Part shown: positions 1 to 6,382 of the stretch, in pieces | How positions within the stretch are numbered: the first letter of the stretch is position 1 | How the letters are laid out: each line of letters opens with the position of its first letter | Source: Gammaproteobacteria bacterium | GTDB lineage: Bacteria; Pseudomonadota; Gammaproteobacteria; Ga0077536 | Direction of reading: 5' to 3' | NCBI GenBank assembly: GCA_030639105.1 | Contig: DAOWDI010000140.1 | Span: forward strand, 1 to 8,470 | DNA: 8,470 nt | Position numbers and translations under genes: made by a program | The notes under the pieces: model-generated | What the model saw: only the letters and a program-made list of their open reading frames with translations | What the model was told of the DNA's origin: nothing | The model's database searches: none

Positions 1-186
1 CGGCAGTTTACCGCACAGATTGGATCGAGGATCGCTGCCGAGGTCGGCCCGAGCCCCTCGTTCTACGGCTTGCGTCACAGGAGTATGGGACACTCGTTCG
101 CCATGCAAATTGCCTATAGATATCAATATGTGCGCTGCGCCATTTCTCTACTATCATACGCTTCTCTGCACATACTTGAGAGGTAA
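1..186 (+). pseudogene. Possible C-terminal remnant of a tyrosine recombinase (partial at window edge)
   Basis: Frame 1 is open from the window edge to a TAA at 184-186, giving 61 residues. It contains FYGLRH followed almost at once by MGHSFAMQIAYRYQY. In tyrosine recombinases the C-terminal catalytic core has an Arg in an 'LRH' box and, about 20-25 residues later, an L/M-G-H-S box and then the nucleophilic Tyr. Here both boxes are recognisable but are separated by only two residues, as if the stretch between them had been deleted, and the tail after the Tyr does not look like an integrase. The stop overlaps an ATG (TAATG). The resemblance is by eye over a short stretch and could be chance; the upstream part lies outside the window. 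Confidence 0.25.
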
Positions 187-191
187 TGAAC

Positions 192-542
192 ATGACGAAC
201 AAAAAAGGAGACCGGGACCTGAGGTAGAGGACAAGGCCACGGCGGCCGTCGAGAAGGTCGGTAAGTAAGTAGAAACCGCTGTGGACAAGCCGGTCGAGAA
301 TCAAAACCGGCTCATCGACGCAGCGGTGATTGCACGTGATCGTGGGCGCCAGGTTACCGATGAGTACATTAAATCCGTGGCCGATGCGCAGCGCGATGCC
401 TTGGAACTCACGAAAGAACTGACCGCCCATCCGAGCGTTACAAGTAAGAACGTCGAAACAATCCTCGAGTCCGTCGCCGCAACGCGGGTCCAGGATGGAA
501 ATCACGAAGAACTTCCCTGCGTTCGTGCGGAAATCCGGCTAG
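192..542 (+). pseudogene. Broken phasin-like helical protein gene
   Basis: Phasins coat polyhydroxyalkanoate granules and are short, charged, all-helical proteins. Joining three stretches gives such a protein. An ATG at 192, behind the Shine-Dalgarno sequence GAGAGG (178-183), starts MTNKKGDRDL and meets a stop at 225-227. The next frame carries EVEDKATAAVEKVGK, a TAA at 266-268, then a long helical segment with NRLIDAAVIARDRGRQVTDE and SVADAQRDALELTKELTAHP up to about base 491. The first frame then resumes with RMEITKNFPAFVRKSG and a TAG at 540-542. The repeated 'AQRDALELTKEL' style is typical of phasins. The part from a GTG at 281 to 625 is open, but it has no ribosome binding site and its last 40 residues look out of frame. 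Sequencing error could explain one lesion, hardly three. The family assignment is by eye. Confidence 0.45.
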
Positions 543-723
543 AGCCTGGCGGTTGTCTATCGCCTCGCCCGGTCCTTATTTCCACGGTGCAGTGGTGCCT
601 TTCTTCGCCATGGAATAGATGGTAGAACAGCAATGTACGGTCCGTTGTGCATCGCAATTATTTAACGGTCCCGTGAGATTGGCGAAACGCCGATGCTCCG
701 CGTACGTCACTGAGGAAGCGATC

Positions 724-1479
724 ATGGATCTTGGTCTAGCTGGGAAGAACGCTATTATCACCGGCGCGAGCCGCGGTATCGGCCGAGCCACCGCCCTCGA
801 GTTCGCCTGTGAGGGCGTCAACATCGCGCTCTGTGCCCGTGGACGGGAAGCACTTCAAGAAACCGGTTCAAAGTTGGAGGCGAAAGGAGTCAAGGTGCAT
901 GCCGAGACTTGCGATGTCGCCGACGCAGCGGCACTGAAGACATTTCTCAACGGCGCGAACGAGGCCCTCGGCGGCATTGATATCTTGATCAATAACCCTT
1001 CCGGCTTCGGTGGCACCGATGACGAAGCCGGCTGGGAGGCGAGTCTCAACATCGACATAATGGCCACGGTTCGCGCAACCTGGCAGGTGGTCCCGTGGAT
1101 GGAGAAGCGCGGCGGTGGTGCCATCGTGCATATTTCATCGATATCTGGACTCGAAAGCGGCTCGCCGCCGGCCTACACGGTCGCAAAAGCCGGCCTTATC
1201 GCACATGCGAACGCCATGGCCGCGCGGCTGGCGCCCCAGGGGATCCGGGTAAATACCATCGCGCCCGGGTCGATCGAATTCCCAGGCGGATTCTGGGACA
1301 TAACCAAACAGCAAAACCGCGACGTGTATGATGCAGTCTTAGCCACTATCCCGCTCGGGCGCATGGGTACGGCGCAAGAGGTTGCCTCAGCAATCGTGTT
1401 CCTCGCCTCGCCTAGGGCGAGCTGGGTATCGGGCGCCATGCTGCTCGTCGACGGGGTGCAGCATAAAGGGATCTTCTGA
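724..1479 (+). CDS. Short-chain dehydrogenase/reductase (SDR family, classical type)
   Basis: A 251-residue NAD(P)(H)-dependent oxidoreductase of the classical SDR fold, normal length for the family; its substrate cannot be read from the sequence. The Rossmann motif TGASRGIG is at residues 13-20, with Arg17 and Arg39 suggesting, not proving, NADP(H) preference. The usual NNAG motif is altered to NNPSG (90-94). The catalytic residues are Asn109, Ser138, Tyr151 and Lys155 (Tyr-x-x-x-Lys). The end carries the typical WVSGAMLLVDG segment, as in FabG-like proteins. The ATG at 724 was chosen because GAGGAAG lies at 712-718 just upstream; the frame stays open back to 619, but that extension looks non-coding. 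The gene probably forms an operon with the YtoQ-family gene that starts 39 bases later. FabG-like numbering does not mean a fatty-acid role: no other fatty acid genes are nearby. Confidence 0.9.
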   Translation: MDLGLAGKNAIITGASRGIGRATALEFACEGVNIALCARGREALQETGSKLEAKGVKVHAETCDVADAAALKTFLNGANEALGGIDILINNPSGFGGTDDEAGWEASLNIDIMATVRATWQVVPWMEKRGGGAIVHISSISGLESGSPPAYTVAKAGLIAHANAMAARLAPQGIRVNTIAPGSIEFPGGFWDITKQQNRDVYDAVLATIPLGRMGTAQEVASAIVFLASPRASWVSGAMLLVDGVQHKGIF

Positions 1480-1518
1480 TCCACACGGACGGCGACGATA
1501 ACAATTGAGGGTAACGAA

Positions 1519-1971
1519 GTGAGCAAGCGAACCTGGAATATCTATCTATCCGGCGAGATTCATTCTAACTGGCGCGAACGCATTATCGATGGCGCCAGTG
1601 CGGCCGGACTCGCGGTGAGTTTCAGCGCACCGGTTACCGATCACGAGGCCAGTGACCTATGCGGTGTACGCATTCTCGGAGAAGAACAACATGCTTTCTG
1701 GCGCGATCGCAAAGGCGCGGGCATCAACGCCATGCGGACGACCTCGCTGATCAGCGGCGCCGATGCAGTGGTCGTACGCTTCGGTCCGAAATACAAGCAA
1801 TGGAACGCCGCATTCGACGCCGGCTACGCGGCGGCATTGAACAAGCCCCTAATCATTGTCCACGAGGAAGACCACGACCATGCCTTGAAAGAAGTCGATG
1901 CCGCGGCGAATGCGACTGCACGCACGCCTGAGCAGGTCGTGGAGATCTTGCGTTATGTGATGGCGGCTTGA
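1519..1971 (+). CDS. ytoQ: YtoQ family protein (nucleoside 2-deoxyribosyltransferase-like)
   Basis: A 150-residue cytoplasmic protein recognised as YtoQ by near-diagnostic segments: WNIYLSGEIHSNWRE (6-20), SAPVTDHEASD (36-46), FWRDRKGAGINAMRT (60-74) and VVVRFGPKYKQWNAAFDAGYAAALNKPLI (written here as two blocks: VVVRFGPKYKQW, 84-95, and NAAFDAGYAAALNKPLI, 96-112). It ends in TPEQVVEILRYV. The family is related in fold to nucleoside 2-deoxyribosyltransferases, in which an N-terminal 'YL(A/S)G' strand binds the nucleotide, but to my knowledge its own reaction is not established. The start is a GTG at 1519 with GAGG at 1507-1510 upstream; this start gives the normal family length. It lies 39 bases after the SDR stop on the same strand, so co-transcription is likely and the two may act on related metabolites. 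Confidence 0.88.
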   Translation: MSKRTWNIYLSGEIHSNWRERIIDGASAAGLAVSFSAPVTDHEASDLCGVRILGEEQHAFWRDRKGAGINAMRTTSLISGADAVVVRFGPKYKQWNAAFDAGYAAALNKPLIIVHEEDHDHALKEVDAAANATARTPEQVVEILRYVMAA

Positions 1972-1985
1972 GCCGTGATCCGTCT

Positions 1986-2005
1986 ACCGCCTTTGTCTCG
2001 GCGGT
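1986..2005 (+). terminator. Weak stem-loop after ytoQ
   Basis: ACCGCC (1986-1991) can pair with GGCGGT (2000-2005) around an 8-base loop, 14 bases after the ytoQ stop. The position suits a transcription terminator for the SDR-ytoQ unit, but no T-tract follows and the stem is short. Confidence 0.25.
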
Positions 2006-2154
2006 GGCGGTGAAAAATAATGGGCCCGCATCCGGGGTCGTGTCCAGGGATGGATCGAACAGCCTAAGCGTCGCACCGCCAGCGCTCCCGCTACGCATTG
2101 CCCGTCAAAAGAGTCGCCCGACGAAAAGATAATCTCAGATATGGAGGGAGCACG

Positions 2155-2253
2155 ATGCGTATATCAACGGTGATTCCAGTTTTTCTGCTACTCGCGGCCC
2201 ACGAGGGCGGATCCGCCCTCGTGGGCCTTGCAAAAGAACCGTATCGGGACTGA
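2155..2253 (+). CDS. Small ORF with strong ribosome binding site and signal-like start
   Basis: A 32-codon ORF starts at ATG 2155, preceded at 2142-2149 by GGAGGGAG, one of the strongest Shine-Dalgarno sequences in the window, at good spacing. Its first residues, MRISTVIPVFLLLAA, look like the start of an exported protein. The following codons (from about residue 15 to 25) lie in a perfect 32-bp palindrome, so their sequence is dictated by the inverted repeat. The product ends in KEPYRD. It could be a true small peptide, or the surviving 5' end of a secreted-protein gene whose body was lost next to a terminator. No family is recognised. No clear promoter was found; GATAAT at 2128-2133 could be a -10, with only a poor -35. 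Confidence 0.22.
   Translation: MRISTVIPVFLLLAAHEGGSALVGLAKEPYRD
2196..2227. terminator. Perfect 32-bp palindrome between convergent genes, probable bidirectional terminator
   Basis: GGCCCACGAGGGCG (2196-2209) is followed by GATC and the exact reverse complement of the first arm (2214-2227). Because GATC is itself a palindrome, all 32 bases are self-complementary. It lies between ytoQ (+, ends 1971) and srkA (-, ends 2268), 40 bases past the srkA stop, where a shared terminator is expected. No T-tract follows on either strand, so it is not a standard Rho-independent terminator; it could act through RNA stability or RNA 3'-end protection. It sits inside the small ORF at 2155-2253. Confidence 0.5.
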
Positions 2254-2267
2254 AGAGGCGCCTTGTT

Positions 2268-3278
2268 TCATACCCCGAAAACAGCTAACGGCGGTTCATC
2301 CAATGCGGCGTACTGTTCGCGTAGATCCAGGATGTGCTGCTCCCAATAGCGGGGCGTGTTGAACCAGGTAAACGTCCGCGGAAATGCCGGGTCGTCCCAG
2401 CGTGTCGCCAGCCAGGCATTGTAGTGCAGTAGCCGTAGGGTCCGCAGGGCTTCGACGAGTTGAAGTTCCTTGTAGCTGAACTCAAAAAATTCGCTATAAC
2501 CATCGAGAATTTCGGAAAGCTGTGCGCACTGTCGGTTGCGGTCGCCGGAGAGCAGCATCCAGATATCCTGTACCGCGGGCGCCATGCGCGCATCATCGAA
2601 GTCGACGAAATGCGGGGTATCCTCGCGCCACAGGATATTGCCGCTATGGCAGTCGCCGTGCACTCGAATGGTTTCGATTTCGCCCACGGTTGCAAAAACC
2701 GCATCGAGTTTGCGCAGCAGATCGGCACTCAGGGTGTCATAGGGGATCTTCAGCTCCGTCGGGATAAACCGTCCGCCGATCACCGTTACCGCTTCATAGC
2801 CGAAAGTCTGGCGGTCGATTGATGGGCGGTGTACGAATGGACGGCTCGCACCGGTAAGATGGATACGGCCGAGCAGTCTACCCAGGATCAGCAGATTATC
2901 CAGGTCGTCGATATCTGGTGTACGGCCGCCCCGGCGCGGATATAAGGCAAAGCGGAAATCTTCATACTGAAAAAGACTCCGGCCACTCTCCTCGATAAGC
3001 GGCGCAACGACCGGGATCTCGTTGGCGGCAAGCTCAAAACAGAACGCGTGCTCTTCGAGGATCTGCTCGTCGGACCAGCGCGCTGGCCGATAGAATTTGA
3101 CGATTAGCGGTTCTCCTCCTTCGATCCCAATCTGATAGACGCGATTCTCGTAGCTGTTCAAGGCGAGCAGTCGGCCGTCACTCAGATAACCGTGCTGTTC
3201 TACCGCATCGAGTATGAAATCAGGCGTCAATCTATCGAACGGGTGAGTTGTGTCTTCGGGCACTGCTTTTGCATCCAA
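2268..3278 (-). CDS. srkA: Stress response kinase A (SrkA/YihE/RdoA family)
   Basis: A 336-residue cytoplasmic Ser/Thr protein kinase of the aminoglycoside-phosphotransferase-like fold; the E. coli homologue is about 328 residues and protects cells from stress-induced death. Family marks seen: LNSYENRVYQI (40-50), the ATP-binding lysine in VKFYRP (60-65, Lys61), DEQILEEHAF (70-79), the catalytic loop HGDCHSGNILW (207-217, Asp209 as the likely base, Asn214), the metal-binding FVDFDDAR (224-231, Asp226), AVQDIWMLLSGD (235-246) and the C-terminal WATRWDDPAFP-like stretch near 289-300. The start is a TTG at 3276-3278 (minus strand), with CCAAGG seven to eight bases upstream; no in-frame ATG is near, and GTG at codon 6 is an alternative. 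It is a single gene divergent from the stator pair. In E. coli srkA is followed by dsbA, which is absent here. Confidence 0.93.
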   Translation of the reverse strand: MDAKAVPEDTTHPFDRLTPDFILDAVEQHGYLSDGRLLALNSYENRVYQIGIEGGEPLIVKFYRPARWSDEQILEEHAFCFELAANEIPVVAPLIEESGRSLFQYEDFRFALYPRRGGRTPDIDDLDNLLILGRLLGRIHLTGASRPFVHRPSIDRQTFGYEAVTVIGGRFIPTELKIPYDTLSADLLRKLDAVFATVGEIETIRVHGDCHSGNILWREDTPHFVDFDDARMAPAVQDIWMLLSGDRNRQCAQLSEILDGYSEFFEFSYKELQLVEALRTLRLLHYNAWLATRWDDPAFPRTFTWFNTPRYWEQHILDLREQYAALDEPPLAVFGV

Positions 3279-3447
3279 TTCTAAACCTTGGAACCATTCT
3301 ACCTCGCCCGCGCGGGTCTTTCGCCGGCAGCGATAGGCCCCATTGGTCGTGTGGCTCCGCCCTCTTCACCGCGCGGCCGGCGAGCGATACCAATGGAATT
3401 TCAAGAATTTGGCGCACCTGCCGATAACCGGCCTATAGGTGACCCCC
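3279..3447. promoter_or_regulatory. Divergent intergenic region between srkA and the MotB-like gene
   Basis: About 170 bases between divergent starts must hold both promoters. On the minus strand TAGAAT (3296-3301, read in reverse) matches a -10 box at five of six positions, but no good -35 sits 17 bases before it, and it lies very close to the srkA start. On the plus strand TTCAAG (3400-3405), a 17-base spacer and GATAAC (3423-3428) form a poor sigma-70-like pair just before the MotB-like gene. A 10-bp palindrome, CCCGCGCGGG, lies at 3307-3316. The placement is firm; the individual boxes are guesses. Confidence 0.3.
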
Positions 3448-4293
3448 ATGGCCAGCGTTCAAAACATCGATATCCCGGCGGCGAACGCCGAACAGCACAC
3501 GAACCCGGCGGCAGACGATCGGCCGCGATCGGTAGCTACGCCTGTCTCCTATCGATACCACCGTAGCGAACTATTCGCGAACGAGACACCGTTCCAGGAG
3601 GGTGATGACAGCCTTGGGGACCATTGGTCTGTTCCCTGGTCGGACCTGATGATGGTCATGTTTGTCCTCTTCGCTGCACTGCTTGCCGCGAAGATGAACC
3701 AGCCCGACATCGAGATCCGGGACAAAACGCAACCCGTGCCCGAGATCGCGGAGATCGAGAAAGATCGAGTCGTCAAAGAGGAGCTCCTGTCCCGTCAACC
3801 ATCGTTTGAACCGTTGATACCTATCAACGTATTCGACCGCAGCCAGGACGCTATCGGCGAAACACAACTGCAAAATGTCGAGGTTGCCTTGCTCGACGAC
3901 AAGTCCGTGAAGGTGAGTGTGCAGGGCCCGATGTTCTTCGAACGCGCTAAGGCCAATCTTCGCCCTGAAGTCACCGAATTTCTCGACCGGCTCGCTCTCG
4001 TGATCCAGCAGACCCCATATCAGGTCCATGTTGTCGGCCATACGGACAACAACCCGATCAAGACAGCAAGCTTTCCGAGCAACTGGGAGCTTTCACTAAT
4101 CCGCGCAAGTCGCGTTGCGCGGCACCTGATACGCGCCGCATCGCTAGACCCGACGCGTTTCGTCGTCATGGGCAGGGGCCAGCACGACCCCGCTTTCCCA
4201 AACGAGGACGAGGCGAAACGTGCGCTGAACCGCCGTGTGGAAATCATTATCACCCGCGAGATCGCCCACGAGAGAAACGAGGAGGAGGAATAA
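3448..4293 (+). CDS. MotB-like stator protein (OmpA/MotB domain, peptidoglycan-binding)
   Basis: A 281-residue inner-membrane protein with a periplasmic peptidoglycan-binding domain, partner of the MotA-like protein encoded next. It has a long polar N-terminal tail (1 to about 60), one membrane segment starting PWSDLMMVMFVLFAALL (63-79) whose Asp66 matches the essential proton-carrying Asp of MotB (Asp32 in E. coli), a charged linker, then an OmpA-like domain (about 150-270). In that domain, VVGHTDNNPI (195-204), SNWELSLIRASRVARHL (211-227) and NRRVEIII (261-268) are the peptidoglycan-contact and fold marks. The ATG at 3448 is preferred because AGGTGA (3437-3442) is five bases upstream; GTG at 3439 would add three residues. 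The N-tail is about twice the length of the E. coli MotB one. No flagellar or chemotaxis gene is adjacent, so the device it serves is not shown. Confidence 0.88.
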   Translation: MASVQNIDIPAANAEQHTNPAADDRPRSVATPVSYRYHRSELFANETPFQEGDDSLGDHWSVPWSDLMMVMFVLFAALLAAKMNQPDIEIRDKTQPVPEIAEIEKDRVVKEELLSRQPSFEPLIPINVFDRSQDAIGETQLQNVEVALLDDKSVKVSVQGPMFFERAKANLRPEVTEFLDRLALVIQQTPYQVHVVGHTDNNPIKTASFPSNWELSLIRASRVARHLIRAASLDPTRFVVMGRGQHDPAFPNEDEAKRALNRRVEIIITREIAHERNEEEE

Positions 4294-4294
4294 G

Positions 4295-5110
4295 ATGAGT
4301 ACGTACAACTGGATGGGTGTCGTACTGTTTGCCGGGATCTACGGCGCAACATTCATGTTCACCGACAACGCCGCCTTGATGTTGAATGGTATTGGCTTGA
4401 GCGTTGTCCTATCCGGTACGCTCGGTGCGATATTTCTAAGCTATCCATTCGATGATATTCGCACCGCTTTGAAGGTCGCACACAATACCTACTCGGGAAA
4501 CATGCTGACGCCCGAGCGAATCATCGCGATCCTTCGCGAACTCGCGGTGCGTACGCGTACCAACGGTGTACTCGCGCTTGAAGATTTTAGCGAACAGACA
4601 ACGATCGGTTTCCTCAAACGAGCGTTAAACCTGCTCGTCGATGGATTCAAGGACGAAGAACTTCACGAAATATTGCACACGGAAATGTTTTATTTTAAAC
4701 AGCGTCGCATCCAGCACGAACGTATGTTTCGGCATGCGGCCAGACTTGCACCAGCATTTGGTGTCGCAGGCAGCGTTATCGGACTCATCGCGATGCTGAC
4801 CGGGATTGGCAACCCTGATGTAATTCTGAAATCGATACCGATCGCACTGACCTCGACCTTGTACGGAATCGTTCTGAGCAACTTCGTTCTGACACCGATC
4901 GCCGAAAGCATTCACGCCAAAACCGAGCGCGAATTGTTGTTGCAGAAGCTGGTTTCCGACGGCATTATCGCTATTCGCCGAGAACCCAACCCCGTCCGCC
5001 TCGCAACCAAGCTCGAATCATTTCTGACACCGGCCGCACGGCACCATGAAAATCGCTCGATAGACGAATTGCGCGACGGCATTCGCGGGCTGCATTCACA
5101 CCCACAATAG
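4295..5110 (+). CDS. MotA-like stator / proton channel protein (MotA/TolQ/ExbB family)
   Basis: A 271-residue inner-membrane protein with four membrane segments (about 5-23, 29-50, 152-171, 182-203) and a large cytoplasmic loop, the layout of MotA rather than of three-segment TolQ/ExbB. Marks: Pro153 in LAPAFGVAGSVIGLIAML and Pro201 in SNFVLTPIAES match the two channel prolines of MotA (173 and 222 in E. coli), and TLYGIVLSN is typical. In the loop, Arg88 and Glu96 in RTNGVLALE keep the eight-residue spacing of E. coli Arg90 and Glu98, which face the rotor protein FliG. GGAGGAGG (4281-4288) precedes ATG 4295, and only one base separates it from the MotB-like stop, so the pair is translationally coupled. 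The order MotB-then-MotA is the reverse of the common motAB order. Several related families share this fold. Confidence 0.88.
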   Translation: MSTYNWMGVVLFAGIYGATFMFTDNAALMLNGIGLSVVLSGTLGAIFLSYPFDDIRTALKVAHNTYSGNMLTPERIIAILRELAVRTRTNGVLALEDFSEQTTIGFLKRALNLLVDGFKDEELHEILHTEMFYFKQRRIQHERMFRHAARLAPAFGVAGSVIGLIAMLTGIGNPDVILKSIPIALTSTLYGIVLSNFVLTPIAESIHAKTERELLLQKLVSDGIIAIRREPNPVRLATKLESFLTPAARHHENRSIDELRDGIRGLHSHPQ

Positions 5111-5263
5111 TTTTTCGAACATTGCCCCCCGGCTGTTATCTATCGAGTTTCGTCATTGTCGACCCTGTGGGTCAGGCTCTACATCAGGCCTTCGTTGTCC
5201 GGCACGAAACCGTCGACCTGCCTGCGCACACCCGCCGTATCCACCCCCGATCCCGATAAGTTT

Positions 5264-5530
5264 ATGCGTGAACGGGTTCCTATCCAACTGGCGTTACAGC
5301 TGCCGGCTCAGAATAGGGCGAAAAATATTAATACCTGCGTAGGCTACCGCCCCGCAGGGGGCAAGAAGGTCTACTACGGCTGCCACTTCGATTGGCGGGA
5401 AACGCCGAATGCGCTTCCGATCCTCGAAGACCTCACCGCCTATACGCTCGATCGCTTTGACCAAGAACTCGAGAGCGCCAGCCACTGGCCTGCACTCCAC
5501 ATCGCAGCGGTGCTCGCTCACTTGAGCTAG
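5264..5530 (+). CDS. Hypothetical protein, poorly defined start
   Basis: An 88-residue ORF of no recognised family. The second half (GKKVYYGCHFDWRETPNALP, ILEDLTAYTLDRFDQEL) has natural protein composition. By hand count over its last 68 codons, G+C is about 62, 47 and 72 percent at positions 1, 2 and 3, as in a real gene read on this strand. Its stop overlaps the LLM oxidoreductase stop within CTAG (5527-5530). The start is weak: ATG 5264 has only GATAAG nearby, and the frame stays open back to TTG 5156, where a different frame (5122-5259) looks equally coding. The opposite strand carries a codon-aligned 75-residue ORF (5294-5521, GTG start), which is probably its shadow but cannot be excluded. 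It may be an intact small gene or the 3' end of a decayed one. Confidence 0.35.
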   Translation: MRERVPIQLALQLPAQNRAKNINTCVGYRPAGGKKVYYGCHFDWRETPNALPILEDLTAYTLDRFDQELESASHWPALHIAAVLAHLS

Positions 5531-6372
5531 CCCCGGATCTTGGTCGCAAAGTCCGCGATCCGGTCTAGATTTGTCAGTACTGAATCGCGATCTTCAGCCG
5601 CCACGGCGAAGATCATGTCTGTATAGCCCTCGGCAATGCGCGCGTTGGCCTCGGCTTCATTCATCGGTGCCATAAACAGACCTAAGCCGATCTCCGAGAA
5701 ATCCCGTCCGCGTCGTTCGCAGGCGCTCTTCAGCATCTCGATTGTACCGCCGCCGGGCCGGCCATTGATCGGCATCCAGCCATCGGCATAATCCGCCACG
5801 CGATCCGGTGTCCATTTGGAATTTGCCCCAAGCCAAATCGGCGGGCCGCCCATTTGGCTTGGTTTGGGGTATGACCACATGGGGTCGAAATCGACAAATT
5901 CCCCATGAAACTCGGGTTCGTCTTCGCACCAGATCGTTTTCATTGCCATGATGCGCTCGCGCAATACCTTCCAACGTGACTCAAAGCGGGTGCCATGGTT
6001 CTCCATTTCATCGGCATTCCACCCGGCACCGATCCCCAACAGGACACGCCCATTGGAAAGTAAATCCAGCGAAGCAACTTCTTTAGCGAGCGTGATCGGG
6101 TCGCGTTCGGTAACCAGGCAAATGCCAGTCGCAAGCGTGATACGCTCAGTTACCGCCGCGCACGCCGCAAGCGCCACCAGGGGGTCGTAGGTGCGTTTGT
6201 AGAATTCGGGCACGACCCCGTCGGCCATGAAGGGTGATGTTGAACCAACGGGAATATGCGTATGCTCCGGCAGGAACAGCGCATCCAATCCTCTTTGTTC
6301 AACGGCCAGCGCCAATTCCACGGGTTGGATCGTCTTGTCGGTCAGAAAGATGATAATGCCACAACGCACCAT
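5527..6372 (-). CDS. LLM-class flavin-dependent oxidoreductase (luciferase-like, F420-type subfamily)
   Basis: A 281-residue TIM-barrel enzyme of the bacterial luciferase-like monooxygenase superfamily, which uses FMN or coenzyme F420; the sequence resembles the subfamily usually annotated as F420-dependent. Marks: LFLPEHTHIP (32-41), TYDPLVALAACAAVTERITL (61-80), TGICLVTERDPITLAKEVASL (starting 82; given in part: DPITLAKEVASLDLLSNGR, 91-109), the glycine-rich GIGAGWNADEM (113-123), FDPMWSYPKP (162-171) and PPIWLGANS (177-185). Length is usual for the family. The substrate is unknown, and F420 use is doubtful without F420 genes in view. The ATG at 6370-6372 starts it; GTG directly follows. 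The only Shine-Dalgarno-like GAAG (minus strand 6386-6383) lies in the base of a hairpin. It is tail-to-tail with the ORF on the other strand. Confidence 0.88.
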   Translation of the reverse strand: MVRCGIIIFLTDKTIQPVELALAVEQRGLDALFLPEHTHIPVGSTSPFMADGVVPEFYKRTYDPLVALAACAAVTERITLATGICLVTERDPITLAKEVASLDLLSNGRVLLGIGAGWNADEMENHGTRFESRWKVLRERIMAMKTIWCEDEPEFHGEFVDFDPMWSYPKPSQMGGPPIWLGANSKWTPDRVADYADGWMPINGRPGGGTIEMLKSACERRGRDFSEIGLGLFMAPMNEAEANARIAEGYTDMIFAVAAEDRDSVLTNLDRIADFATKIRG

Positions 6373-6382
6373 TTCTAGATCA

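Noticed and set aside
201..207. Run of six A residues and G as a programmed frameshift site in the phasin-like gene
   Set aside because: The codon phase is C-AAA-AAA rather than A-AAA-AAG, and a shift would still meet the TAA at 266, so decay is simpler.
8..505. 165-residue minus-strand ORF opposite the phasin-like gene
   Set aside because: No recognisable domain or ribosome binding site; the plus strand carries the phasin-like helical pattern, so this is a shadow.
675..698. Small stem-loop (ATTGGCG/CGCCGAT with a short extension) 25 bases before the SDR start
   Set aside because: Short stem with a wobble pair and three-base loop; no T-tract and no known motif, so it could easily be chance.
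3448..5110. Stator pair as a Zorya defence system
   Set aside because: No ZorC, ZorD or ZorE-like gene is adjacent, order is reversed and the MotA-like protein has the short flagellar-type length.
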